A DNA stretch of 64,000 bases. It comes from Panulirus ornatus (lineage: Eukaryota > Arthropoda > Malacostraca > Decapoda > Palinuridae). Made by a program: the position numbers and the translations under genes. This document shows, piece by piece, positions 1 through 10,576 of this stretch (positions are counted from its first letter, which is position 1; the number at the start of each line of letters is the position of its first letter). The notes under the pieces were generated by a model. It saw only the letters and a program-made list of their open reading frames with translations, was not told the origin of the DNA and searched no databases. The stretch is taken from the NCBI RefSeq assembly GCF_036320965.1, contig NC_092271.1, forward strand, positions 13,721,596 through 13,785,595, given 5' to 3'.

Positions 1-584
1 GCAGACTTTGCAGTACATATCACAATATTCATTTTAATAGCTAAGCAAGGCAATTTTTCCTTACTTTCACTGAAATGGCAATTCTCAGGAAGGATACTTT
101 AAAGGACCAGGGATGGAGATATGAAAAATAATTACATATATACCTGTGACTGGCATCACAAAGCAGCAAGAGTGAAAACAGGCATAAAATGGTACATAAA
201 GGTACTGTATTTATTATACTATACTACTATATACATGATTTGTACCCGCTTCTGCTACTGTATGTAGTTCTGCATACGGCATATACATGTAGGAAAGTTA
301 AGGTAATAAAAATAACTCACTCCAACTGAAAGGGAATCCCCCCTCCCAGTGATTTATACAGTAGAATGGTTTTTTTTTTTGTTTGTTTTTTGGGGAGGGG
401 AGTTGCCCAAACTTTTAATGCAAAAAAATTTCCCTTCATTTAAGATTTGTTTACAAACAATTCCTTGGTTTATTTGCAAAATAAACAATTATACTTTCCA
501 ATTCCCTTTAGTTCTTAATCCATCTGTTTTTTCCTTTGGAAAATCAAAGAAGTCCTTCCTCTTTTTTCCTTATCTTTACTCTTA
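1..584. other. TRIM37 intron, no feature recognised
   Basis: AT-rich sequence downstream (minus strand) of the first MATH exon. The expected continuation of the MATH domain was looked for in reverse complement and not seen. A poly-T stretch with G-rich follow-up lies at about 369-403. Confidence 0.6.
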
Positions 585-2655
585 TGGACGATTTTTGCAG
601 GGAAAAAATGAAATTGAGTGGGAGACGTATAAAAGAAAGAGACAGGAGGTCAAGAGAAAGGTGCAAGAGGTGAAAAAAAGGGCAAATGAGAGTTGGGGTG
701 AGAGAGTATCATTAAATTTTAGGGAGAATAAAAAGATGTTCTGGAAGGAGGTAAATAAAGTGCGTAAGACAAGGGAGCAAATGGGAACTTCAGTGAAGGG
801 CGCAAATGGGGAGGTGATAACAAGTAGTGGTGATGTGAGAAGGAGATGGAGTGAGTATTTTGAAGGTTTGTTGAATGTGTTTGATGATAGAGTGGCAGAT
901 ATAGGGTGTTTTGGTCGAGGTGGTGTGCAAAGTGCGAGGGTTAGGGAAAATGATTTGGTAAACAGAGAAGAGGTAGTAAAAGCTTTGCGGAAGATGAAAG
1001 CCGGCAAGGCAGCAGGTTTGGATGGTATTGCAGTGGAATTTATTAAAAAAGGGGGTGACTGTATTGTTGACTGGTTGGTAAGGTTATTTAATGTATGTAT
1101 GACTCATGGTGAGGTGCCTGAGGATTGGCGGAATGCGTGCATAGTGCCACTGTACAAAGGCAAAGGGGATAAGAGTGAGTGCTCAAATTACAGAGGTATA
1201 AGTTTGTTGAGTATTCCTGGCAAATTATATGGGAGGGTATTGATTGAGAGGGTGAAGGCATGTACAGAGCATCAGATTGGGGAAGAGCAGTGTGGTTTCA
1301 GAAGTGGTAGAGGATGTGTGGATCAGGTGTTTGCTTTGAAGAATGTATGTGAGAAATACTTAGAAAAGCAAATGGATTTGTAAGTAGCATTTATGGATCT
1401 GGAGAAGGCATATGATAGAGTTGATAGAGATGCTCTGTGGAAGGTATTAAGAATATATGGTGTGGGAGGCAAGTTGTTAGAAGCAGTGAAAAGTTTTTAT
1501 CGAGGATGTAAGGCATGTGTACGTGTAGGAAGAGAGGAAAGTGATTGGTTCTCAGTGAATGTAGGTTTGCGGCAGGGGTGTGTGATGTCTCCATGGTTGT
1601 TTAATTTGTTTATGGATGGGGTTGTTAGGGAGGTAAATGCAAGAGTTTTGGAAAGAGGGGCAAGTATGAAGTCTGTTGGGGATGAGAGAGCTTGGGAAGT
1701 GAGTCAGTTGTTGTTCGCTGATGATACAGCGCTGGTGGCTGATTCATGTGAGAAACTGCAGAAGCTGGTGACTGAGTTTGGTAAAGTGTGTGAAAGAAGA
1801 AAGTTAAGAGTAAATGTGAATAAGAGCAAGGTTATTAGGTACAGTAGGGTTGAGGGTCAAGTCAATTGGGAGGTGAGTTTGAATGGAGAAAAACTGGAGG
1901 AAGTGAAGTGTTTTAGATATCTGGGAGTGGATCTGGCAGAGGATGGAAACATGGAAGCGGAAGTGGATCATAGGGTGGGGGAGGGGGCGAAAATTCTGGG
2001 AGCCTTGAAGAATGTGTGGAAGTCGAGAACATTATCTCGGAAAGCAAAAATGGGTATGTTTGAAGGAATAGTGGTTCCAACAATGTTGTATGGTTGCGAG
2101 GCGTGGACTATGGATAGAGTTGTGCGCAGGAGGATGGATGTGCTGGAAATGAGATGTTTGAGGACAATGTGTGGTGTGAGGTAGTTTGATCGAGTAAGTA
2201 ACGTAAGGGTAAGAGAGATGTGTGGAAATAAAAAGAGCGTGGTTGAGAGAGCAGAAGAGGGTGTTTTGAAATGGTTTGGTCACATGGAGAGAATGAGTGA
2301 GGAAAGATTGACTAAGAGGATATATGTGTCGGAGGTGGAGGGAACGAGGAGAAGAGGGAGACCAAATTGGAGGTGGAAAGATGGAGTGAAAAAGATTTTG
2401 TGTGATCGGGGCCTGAACATGCAGGAGGGTGAAAGGAGGGCAAGGAATAGAGTGAACTGGAGCAATGTGGTATACCAGGGGTTGACGTGCTGTCAGTGGA
2501 TTGAATCAAGGCATGTGAAGCGTCTGGGGTAAACCATGGAAAGCTGTGTAGGTATGTATATTTGCGTGTGTGGACGTATGTATATACATGTGTATGGGGG
2601 TGGGTTGGGCCATTTCTTTCGTCTGTTTCCTTGCGCTACCTCGCAAACGCGGGAG

Positions 2656-2688
<33 letters not shown>
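585..2688 (+). mobile_element. 5'-truncated RTE-like LINE, copy 1
   Basis: Homology to copy 2 (10577-13104) begins at the TGGACG near 585, so the endonuclease and early linker are missing. The reverse transcriptase is nearly complete: motif A MDLEKAYDRV, LRQGC, catalytic FADD, then the C-terminal region ending in RPNWRWKDG. The 3' UTR is short and ends in the family hairpin and a 28-A tail (2661-2688). Against copy 2 I counted about 8 differences in the first 800 bp, so about 99% identity. It is antisense to TRIM37 in an intron. No convincing target-site duplication was found. Confidence 0.93.
586..2532 (+). pseudogene. LINE reverse transcriptase, copy 1, two nonsense mutations
   Basis: One continuous frame broken by TAA at 1381-1383 (sister copy has TAT, Tyr) and TAG at 2182-2184 (sister copy has TGG, Trp). 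Both are single-base changes with no frameshift between them, typical of recent decay. Near 2476 one extra base shifts the frame past the usual TGA, so the reading frame runs to 2532. Motif A and the FADD box lie in the middle segment and are intact. An open frame extends upstream to 349 through non-LINE sequence; that part is chance. Confidence 0.9.
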
Positions 2689-2691
<3 letters not shown>

Positions 2692-3154
2692 AACATACTT
2701 AAAATATATTGGTCTTTCATTCTGTTGACTTGAAATAATTTTGTCCAATAACAAATATTTCATTCAAGTACCAGTACTCTTCAGCATATCAAAAGTTACA
2801 TTTCCTCTCTTATACATTATAAGAAGTCAAGAACTTGATCAACATTTTCATTTCACAATCTCAATGATGAACATAGTTTTATCTGAAAAGGACACATCAG
2901 CTATTCATTTGTTGCCACCTATACCCAGATACACAATCACTGTTTTTTAATTCTTTAACTATCTTTATCAAAAATGCTCGAGTCTATACTGGCACAACTT
3001 TCCATAATCATGAGTACTCAAAAAATTGAACACACTGTCTTCAAGCCAAAGATCATGCAAAATTTTCCTTGTTCATTTCCTGCTAACAGGCATCCTTCTT
3101 TACAATTTAACTACTCACTGAGGATATGCAAAATATTACCCTATAATACTATAC
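2689..3154. other. TRIM37 intron, nothing recognised
   Basis: AT-rich single-copy-looking sequence between the copy 1 poly-A tail and the MATH exon donor. Short open frames are present but have no recognisable motif. Confidence 0.6.
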
Positions 3155-3278
3155 CTTTAGTCTCCATGAGAGACCATTGACATGGAGTGGAGGTGAGTAG
3201 ACAGGATCAGCCTTGTGTTGTAACTGGGAGAAGTTATTCATCACAAAGGTACTGCTGTCATACTGTGGGACTATTTCA
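3155..3278 (-). CDS. TRIM37: TRIM37 exon opening the MATH domain
   Basis: 124-nt exon. Its first T completes the Ser codon from the previous exon; the frame reads [13 protein letters not shown], then FSQL and [13 protein letters not shown], ending LSWRLK. The ADPVYSPPL and W-R-LK positions are the start of the TRIM37 MATH (TRAF-like substrate binding) domain. Acceptor TTGCAG ends at 3279; donor GTATAG begins at 3154. It ends in phase 0. The expected next exon (MATH core) was not found between here and position 1, so it should lie beyond the left edge. That missing interval includes a young antisense LINE at 585-2688. Confidence 0.93.
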
Positions 3279-3552
3279 CTGCAAGAGAAAAGACAATTAC
3301 TTATTCAAACTGAAATGATCAGAGAGTGCTCTAGTTTTTTCCATTAAACTCACTATGATAAATGCTCTTGAAATCAACATAATGTCATATCTGGCACTAC
3401 TTAGGTCAGACAGATACCAGATAATAAATCTTTTCCTGTATTACAGTTCATGAATGTCATTATATTTTTAGAACAAATGGTAACAGTAGATCATCCAACA
3501 GATTCTTAATCATAACATCAAACTAATGTGCCAAACTGCATCTCATCCTCAC

Positions 3553-3660
3553 CTTTGGAAATCGGCAGGTACAGGGGCAGTGACAAAGGAAGCCATAGGT
3601 TTCTTGTTAACTGGAGCAATCATTGAGTGGAGGTCTGGGGAGCGCTGGATCAATTCAGAC
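3553..3660 (-). CDS. TRIM37: TRIM37 linker exon between coiled coil and MATH domain
   Basis: 108-nt exon too short for ordinary ORF scans. After the AG at 3662-3661, G completes the Lys codon; the frame then reads SELIQRSPDLHSMI, followed by KKPMASFVTAPVPADF. The KPMASFVT-PVP-DF pattern matches the vertebrate TRIM37 segment just before the MATH domain. It ends with AG of a Ser codon before the donor GTGAGG (3552 downwards), phase 2. The intron to the next exon is short (3279-3552, 274 bp). The 6.4-kb intron upstream holds a degenerate Tc1-like element and several LINE fragments. Confidence 0.93.
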
Positions 3661-4204
3661 CTTATCCAAGAAAATAATTGCCTTCAATCATGCTGATCCA
3701 CAAAAAAATCTATATATCATTAACAACATTACATATATAATGGTAAAGGCATAATTACATCTATATTTTTCTCTTGGCTAGTAGGTGTTAAGATGATGCC
3801 ACTGACAGTAAGATTCTCAAGTCTGAAAGAGATACTTAGCCTCCATATATCACCAGCCTAAATGGGGAAGGATTATAAACTCTGCCGCAAAAACATAGGT
3901 AGTTGACAGTGATTTTTAGTATCAAAGACAATTGTAGAAGCTGAGAATACTGTAGTGAAAGGATGAAGAGGCTTTAAGAGTGAAAAGAAGTCCAGTAAAG
4001 AGTGAACAAGAAGCTTGCAAAAAAGAGTGCCAGAACCAAATCATATATTGAAAAGAAATCTCATCATTATAGATACAAACATGAGAAAATAAGTAACAGA
4101 TATTAATAACCTATACAGTCAACTGTACTCATTAGCATTAGAACAAACAAAATCTAGATTTGAAATACAAAGACTATGTGAAAGCATTTGATACCACATA
4201 AAAC
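3661..4204. other. TRIM37 intron, nothing recognised
   Basis: AT-rich intronic sequence immediately upstream (minus strand) of the linker exon; its first bases form the acceptor. No repeat or coding motif seen. Confidence 0.6.
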
Positions 4205-5345
4205 ATTTAATATGGGCATACCAGTAAAAGTGGAAGATGGATATTATCTAACTTCCAAACTAACAAACATGCTGGTGTAGATCAGACTGTTTTCAGTGCC
4301 TCCCCCAGGGAACTGTGCTTCCAAATATTTTGTTCCTTATTCTTATATCTGACACTGAGGCAAACATTGGTCATAATTTCACATCTTCCTTCACAGATGA
4401 TAGAATAAGTATGAAAACCTCACCCACACAAGAAAGTGAGATTAACAGCTTACATAAACATAGTCGTGCCCTGGCCCAACAAAAACAACATGCTTTCCAA
4501 TGGAGAAAAGTTCCAACTCCTCTGTATGGGAAGGATGAAGAAATCCTGACGACTATAGAATACTGGATGGACATAGACACTGTCATGTCACAAGGGAACA
4601 AATATTTAAAACCTCAAAGTAATAATGGCTGAAAACCTTACCTTCAGTTAACAAAACAAGGCAATAGCAGCCTCTGGCAAAAATACGGTAGGATGGATCT
4701 TGTAAACTTCCAGGACAAGAGAGGGAGAATCACTGTTTACATTCTTTAAAAGACTAATACTCTCATGAGGAGAATATTGCCATGTGCTAACATTAGCCTA
4801 CAAGGTAGGCAATACTGCAGAATGAAAACTGTTCACAGATCTTTCATGATCTACAATGATGCAGTAGAAGACTCAAACTTCTGTGAATTACTTAAATCAC
4901 TGAGGCTGTACTCCAAGTGCAGACATAAGAAGTATATCATTTACACTTTGAAAATCCTTGATAGCACAGCTCCTAACCTAGACTCAAATAATTCCCTATT
5001 GGCATAACAGGCACAGAAGACTCCATAAAATATTCCCCCTTGAATCAAAAAGTTCAATGAGCACAAAAAGATAAAATACCTTGAATATCCAAGGCCAAAG
5101 ACTATTCAACACATTGACTGCACCCACCAGAAACATTGCAGGATGCACAGTGGGGAAATTCAAGACAACCCTGGATTGGTATTTATAAGGCTACCAGAGC
5201 AGCCAATTTTGGTGGTTACATGAGCCTGCAGATCACAGTTTCCAATTACCTAGTTGAACAAAAGAACCATCTTAGCACCTTGGGTCTTGCCCAAACTGTG
5301 GGATAGAAGACCTCCCAAGCCTATGCCAGGTAAATGCCATGTATG
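4205..5345 (+). mobile_element. Degenerate non-LTR retrotransposon fragment (CR1/Jockey-type)
   Basis: Plus-strand pieces of reverse transcriptase survive in shifted frames. Around 4300-4400 are a PQGT-like block, ILFLILISD and a decayed active-site region reading FTDD instead of FADD. Further on (4765-5345) are short stretches resembling the C-terminal thumb and tail of CR1/Jockey proteins, with stops and frameshifts. It is a dead old copy, antisense to TRIM37. The clade is from memory of similar arthropod elements. Confidence 0.6.
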
Positions 5346-5554
5346 TCTGCTTCGAGCATCTTATCACAACTGACAAACAAACAATTACCTTCTAGAAACA
5401 CAAGAACCTTTAAGTAACAGTCAAACATATTGCATAATAGGTCCATTCCAAGAAAAACATCTAGACTGCTAAGCTGACTCTAAACGAGGCCAATGTTGAT
5501 ACTGTTGCCACAAGACATAGGTTCAAAATTCTGAAACTTATGGTCACTATGCTG

Positions 5555-5935
5555 TACAGTGTCCACAAAAAACCATGTCCACCTCCTCACATTTTCAAAG
5601 GCAATGTCACACTTACATATTATTACTGTCATTTCTCCTTTGGCCTTGGTTACCATCTGCAGACATCTGGGCATGGAATTAGCAAGGTACATGAAGTGTT
5701 TTAGGTCCCTAAGGCCCTCATCTCCTGAATGAAGCAAGGTATTGATGAGATACTGCAGGAAGCAGCCACATGATTGTGCATTCTAAGTGCCCAATCTGCT
5801 TCCAAATCTGTGTACCTACTTTCATTTGCTTCCAGGCAAGAATTGGGGCTTTCTCCTCCTTAGAAAGCTGAGCTAGCCATCTTGAAGCACAAGTGAAAAA
5901 AGAACAGCACTCACAAGAGAAATTTACAAAATGAT
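5555..5935 (-). mobile_element. Internally deleted Tc1/mariner transposase remnant
   Basis: On the minus strand, about 5870-5780 encodes a paired-type helix-turn-helix start (QLSKEEKAPILAWKQ, then a recognition-helix-like region). About 5700-5620 encodes a typical Tc1 transposase end (NSMPRCLQMV, AKGEMT). The whole catalytic DDE core between them is missing. The left edge carries TACAGTG at 5555-5561, resembling a TA target followed by a CAGTG terminus of Tc1 elements; no matching right terminus was found. Frames are broken and it cannot be functional. It lies in sense orientation within a TRIM37 intron. Confidence 0.6.
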
Positions 5936-6443
5936 GTGGTAGCCTGGAGGAGAAAAGATAGCACATCCTTGCCTCAAGATAACCTGAGGCTCACTTAGGC
6001 AGATTGCCAGTGCTCACATCATTAGAAATACTAGTCTCAGTGACCAGATGTAAGATGACTTCAACCTGATAGCTTTATATGCTTGTACCCACAATAACTT
6101 AACCGTATATCACTTGTGGAAATACATGAGGGGCACACAAGGTTATCTGTGGACAATGTAGCTAATTTTCAGTTTTCATGACTAATCTTGTTGAATAAGG
6201 CCTCCATCTTTTAAGAAAGCCTCTGCCTTTGTAGATCATACACACCAAAACACAAAATTCCCCTCAAAATCAAACAGGTATGTTCAGGTTGGATAAAAGT
6301 TGCAAAAGTATATGAATGCTGTCAAAACTTGAGAAGTTGGAAAAGTTGGTCTAAAAACTAATATACTGCTGGCAATTTATAATGATCCTGGCATGCCACA
6401 GTTATTCAAGTTTGAGCCCTTGTAAGAATTTATAAGCATCTTT

Positions 6444-6447
<4 letters not shown>
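5936..6447. other. TRIM37 intron, nothing recognised
   Basis: AT-rich intronic sequence between the Tc1 remnant and LINE copy 3. No coding or repeat motif seen. Confidence 0.55.
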
Positions 6448-6485
<38 letters not shown>

Positions 6486-7390
6486 CTTTGTCGCTGTCTC
6501 CCGCGTTTGCGAGGTAGCGCAAGGAAACAGACGAAAGAAATGGCCCAACCCCCCCCCCATACACATGTACATACACACGTCCACACACGCAAATATACAT
6601 ACCTACACAGCTTTCCATGGTTTACCCCAGACGCTTCACATGCCTTGATTCACTCCACTGACAGCACGTCAACCCCTGTATACCACATCGCTCCAATTCA
6701 CTCTATTCCTTGCCCTCCTTACACCCTCCTGCATGTTCAGGCCCCGATCACACAAAATCTTTTTCACTCCATCTTTCCACCTCCAATTTGGTCTCCCTCT
6801 TCTCCTCGTTCCCTCCACCTCCGACACATATATCCTCTTGGTCAATCTTTCCTCACTCATTCTCTCCATGTGACCAAACCATTTCAAAACACCCTCTTCT
6901 GCTCTCTCAACCACGCTCTTTTTATTTCCACACATCTCTCTTACCCTTACGTTACTTACTCGATCAAACCACCTCACACCACACATTGTCCTCAAACATC
7001 TCATTTCCAGCACATCCATCCTCCTGCGCACAACTCTATCCATAGCCCACGCCTCGCAACCATACAACATTGTTGGAACCACTATTCCTTCAAACATACC
7101 CATTTTTGCTTTCCGAGATACTGTTCTCGACTTCCACACATTTTTCAAGGCTCCCAAAATTTTCGCCCCCTCCCCCACCCTATGATCCACTTCCGCTTCC
7201 ATGGTTCCATCCGCTGACAGATCCACTCCCAGATATCTAAAACACTTCACTTCCTCCAGTTTTTCTCCATTCAAACTCACCTCCCAATTGACTTGACCCT
7301 CAACCCTACTGTACCTAATAACCTTGCTCTTATTCACATTTACTCTTAACTTTCTTCTTCCACACACTTTACCAAACTCAGTCACCAGCT
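6448..7390 (-). mobile_element. 5'-truncated RTE-like LINE, copy 3 (last 240 codons)
   Basis: Minus-strand copy with only the C-terminal reverse transcriptase region (from TEFGKVCGRRKL to VVYRG and the TGA at 6669-6671), the short 3' UTR and a long A tail seen as T at 6448-6482. The frame of 238 codons is uninterrupted. The octamer CTTTAAAT occurs at 6440-6447 and 7389-7396 and may be the target-site duplication, overlapping the element by a few bases. It is in sense orientation within TRIM37, so its tail is transcribed with the gene. Confidence 0.9.
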
Positions 7391-7504
7391 TTAAATGATC
7401 ACAGCAAACTTATGTCCAGCAAGTATTTGTTCACATTAGAAATTAGTTGTGAGATTTCTCAATTATTGGTCATGTCGTCTTGACACAGCTTCCTCAATAA
7501 ACTA

Positions 7505-8235
7505 AGATTTGGACAGGATATATCAGTGGGGTAGACAAAATCTTGTTAAGTTTAATGCCTCCAAGACCCAATTTCTAACCATCTCTCCATCGAAAACTCC
7601 TCACAACTCTCGCCTCTCCTTTGACTGTTCTGTAATTTCACCTCCTAACTCTGTGAACATACTTGGTACTACTGTAACATCCACTCTCTCTTGGGCACCC
7701 CACATTAGAAGAATAGCTAAGTCTGCCTCTAGGAAACTGGATCTCCTGTTTAGATGCTGAAACTTCTCTTCTGAACAGCCGCTCCATTTATACAAGGGAA
7801 TGATTCATCCTTGTATGGAGTACTGCTCTCACATTTTGGGTGGTTATAGCTATACAGCTGTGTGTTTACTTGAAAGAGTTGAATCAAAAGCGATCCAACT
7901 GAAAAATTGTTCCACGCTAACTTCCAAACTTGACCCCCTTGCTCTAAGCTGCAATGTTAGTTCATTTTTCCTTCTATAAGTATTCCCTTGGTTTTTGCTC
8001 CCAAATGCTGGCTGCTTGTATGCCCCCACCACTAGCTAGACCACACAATACTCAGAAAGTTGCTGCATCACATGATTATCGTGCGGCCATTGGCAACTCA
8101 AGGGTGGGCCTGTACTGATATCTGCTTCTTTCCCTACAAGTCAAAGCTTTGGAACTCTCTACCTTCCCATGTTTTTCCCAATAACTATGACCTGGCACAT
8201 TTCAAAAGACAGGGCTTTCACTTCCTCTAAAATTC
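7505..8235 (+). mobile_element. Degenerate non-LTR retrotransposon, C-terminal RT part (family J, copy A)
   Basis: First part is open (7509-7760): DRIYQWGRQNLVKFNASKTQF, then NILGTTVTSTLSW and SASRKLDLLFRC, the thumb region after the RT active site in Jockey-like LINEs. After a frameshift near 7758 the homology continues with HPCMEYCSHILGG and LERVESKAIQL, then fades with stops to about 8235. Such a protein is a common arthropod LINE in my memory. Two further fragments of the same family follow at 8330 and 9520. Confidence 0.75.
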
Positions 8236-8329
8236 ATAAATACTTTACCTTGCCTTTTCATTTTCTGTTTCATAATTCTCTCTATATTTCAATTAAGACC
8301 CGGCCTTGATGTGGACTTTTGTCCATGAC

Positions 8330-8785
8330 TGGAGCCTTGAAGAAGAAAAAACTATCTCAATTTCTGACCATAAGGATTGCTTCTCTCTGAATGAGGTATT
8401 GTTTACACACCTGAAGTGGCTCTAGCACTACAAACTTATTCAACACAGAAGAATAATAAACTCTAAATTTCCAACTCTCCCAGTCCAACCTCAAAACCTA
8501 ATCCATTCTCCATAAGCTGCACCACTTTAACAAAGTTATGCTCCCAAGAACCAGCTGGTTATTTGCCTCCACCATTATCAAGACCACACTATATGTGGCA
8601 AATCTGTGCTGCATAATTACTGTGTGGCCACTGGCAACTTAAATGTGGTGCATTTCCCCCAGAGCTAAGCTTTGGAACTCTATGCCTCTTCATTTATTTT
8701 ATAAAAACTATAACCTATTCCAGTTTCAAAATACAAACTTTCCACCTGTTCAAAATTTCTCGATGATTCTTTTATTTTTTCCCTA
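8330..8785 (+). mobile_element. Degenerate LINE fragment (family J, copy B)
   Basis: Repeats the C-terminal portion of the preceding element: a block near 8370-8450 (GCTTCTCTCTGAATGAGG onwards) and a block near 8555-8700 parallel to 7990-8200, both encoding a pattern like PPPLSRP followed by a W-x-LP region in decayed form. Many stops. Confidence 0.55.
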
Positions 8786-9519
8786 TATTTGCCCTTCTTT
8801 TGCAATCCATTCAACACCTGTTCCTGAGGAGACCTTCAGTATGTACCTGTACATTTGAAAAAATAAAAAAGTATGAAGCAATAGTGAGTGAAATACTATA
8901 TGTACTTAAACAAATAATCTGACAAACAAGGTCTATATAAAAAACATTTCTTTTGTTTTTTCTATGAGAGAGTTCAACAACAGGCAAATGGCCTTATCAG
9001 GGTTAGGTTTTGAATAAAACAAGGACTAAAAAAAAAGAAAACTAATAAGAATAAATAATCAGCACTTTTCAAGAAAACTTGAATGAGTCATGAAGTCATT
9101 AACGACAAGAGATACAAAATAAGAAGACAGATAGAGAGAAAAAGAATTAGGCATATTAGGAACAGATGTTAAATCATACCCTGCAGCATGGCTTTAATAA
9201 TACAAAGAGAGTAATTCTGATACAAGCTATGCAGGATGGTTCCAGACGCAACTTCCACAGTCCTATGTCAGGATGTTAATACATCATTGGGAAGTTGCTG
9301 TCTGCAACCTTCTGTGCATACATAATGGAAGGCACTGTTCAGTCCATTGTTTGTGTGCACAAAGTACATAAACAAAAATAGCCTGTTTGATATACAGTAA
9401 CATTGAGTTTCTTGACATGTGGAACATGATACCATGAGGGAATCTATTGATAAAATTATCACAGAACTGTCAACATTATATATCATTTGTGAGTGGAATT
9501 TCAAATTTTTAGTTCTTTT
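8786..9519. other. TRIM37 intron, nothing recognised
   Basis: AT-rich intronic sequence between LINE fragments. Nothing else recognised. Confidence 0.5.
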
Positions 9520-9670
9520 GTATTTGAAGACTCTGACCAATAGGGTTACTTTTCTTTGCATGAGGTACTGCTTCCACATCTAAGGTGGCTCTAGCTTTAT
9601 GTACTTACTCAACAAAATAGACCAATACATTGCATATTTCCAACTTTTCCAATCCAAATTTTGGAACTAT
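9520..9670 (+). mobile_element. Degenerate LINE fragment (family J, copy C)
   Basis: About 150 bp closely resembling 8355-8500: the stretch around TTTGCATGAGGTACTGCTTC followed by GGTGGCTCTAGC and TACTTACTCAACA. It encodes a decayed part of the same RT thumb region. Confidence 0.55.
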
Positions 9671-10025
9671 GAAATACTGAGAACTTATTGTCAAGAATAA
9701 TGTGAGTGTGAACAAAATTCAATATATGAAATTAATCTCTTACAAGTTAGTGAAAATGTGGGAGTAATAGAGGATTGAGCAAGTATAAGTGTGAGAGGCA
9801 CAAGTGTCAAACGTGATATGTCTGCAATCTTTTAAAATGGATTATGCATGTATCAGTAACACCTTACATTGAGTTAAAAAGTGAAAATTAACAAATAGAT
9901 GAAGGTAATGTGAAGCAATTCATACAATAAGTACAGTGATACAATAACTAGGTAGTATGTACCAAACTATGCAGGAGCACCATACTTTTCATAGCAGTTA
10001 ATTGGAGTATAATATTTATTCTTAC
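9671..10025. other. TRIM37 intron, nothing recognised
   Basis: AT-rich intronic sequence; the right edge is the donor of the coiled-coil exon. Confidence 0.55.
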
Positions 10026-10234
10026 TTTGAACAAGTGTGCAGCTGGTGTTCTATCTCCTGTAACAAAGATTCCAGCTGTTCTGTTTCTTGTGTTAAAGAA
10101 TTCTTTTGACCCATTAATGTGAGCAACTTCGACTTGAGCTGTGAGTCAAGCCGAGCGATCATCAACTCTACAGCATTCCGTATTTCTCTTACTCTTTCAT
10201 CCTTCGCAGCTCGAACAGACTCCACATTTCTTTC
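10026..10234 (-). CDS. TRIM37: TRIM37 coiled-coil exon
   Basis: 209-nt exon continuing the coiled coil: [14 protein letters not shown] at the start, then the near-invariant stretches [22 protein letters not shown] and [19 protein letters not shown], ending CSK. It enters in phase 0 after the palindromic CTGCAG acceptor (10240-10235) and ends with AA of a Lys codon before GTAAG (10025-10021). The upstream intron is 6.4 kb and contains a young antisense LINE (10577-13104), an older LINE (14937-15925) and unclassified sequence. Human TRIM37 has the same order at this point, from memory, so no exon seems to be missing between B-box and coiled coil. Confidence 0.95.
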
Positions 10235-10564
10235 CTGCAGTAAAAAGCATATAACACTAGTCTCAAAACTGGGGAAAACAAATCAATCACTCTGATTCAC
10301 TATGTATCTTTGAAACATGAAGTTCATATGATTCACGTTACATGAACAGACTTGATGTGCAAGATACAAATCCTACCTTTTTATCTATACCTTCAGATAT
10401 ATCACTGGAAACAATATAATATCTTTATGCTAAAGGAATCATATGTGGATAGGCATGATCCCATTATCATAAAATATACAAAAAAATACTCCAAGTCCTT
10501 ACTAACCAACAGATTGCCACATACATAGTATCCTCCATGCCTCCTTTTCTTCAAATTATTCCAA
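10235..10564. other. TRIM37 intron next to coiled-coil acceptor
   Basis: AT-rich sequence between the coiled-coil exon acceptor and the LINE copy 2 target site; nothing coding seen. Confidence 0.55.
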
Positions 10565-10576
10565 ATATTTCCCACA
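10565..10576 (+). repeat. Target-site duplication, left copy
   Basis: ATATTTCCCACA immediately before the first base of LINE copy 2. The identical 12 bp occur after its A-rich tail at 13105-13116. Confidence 0.9.

Noticed and set aside
5480..5966. Two unknown minus-strand genes
   Set aside because: The two frames are the ends of one Tc1-like transposase with the middle deleted, not separate genes.
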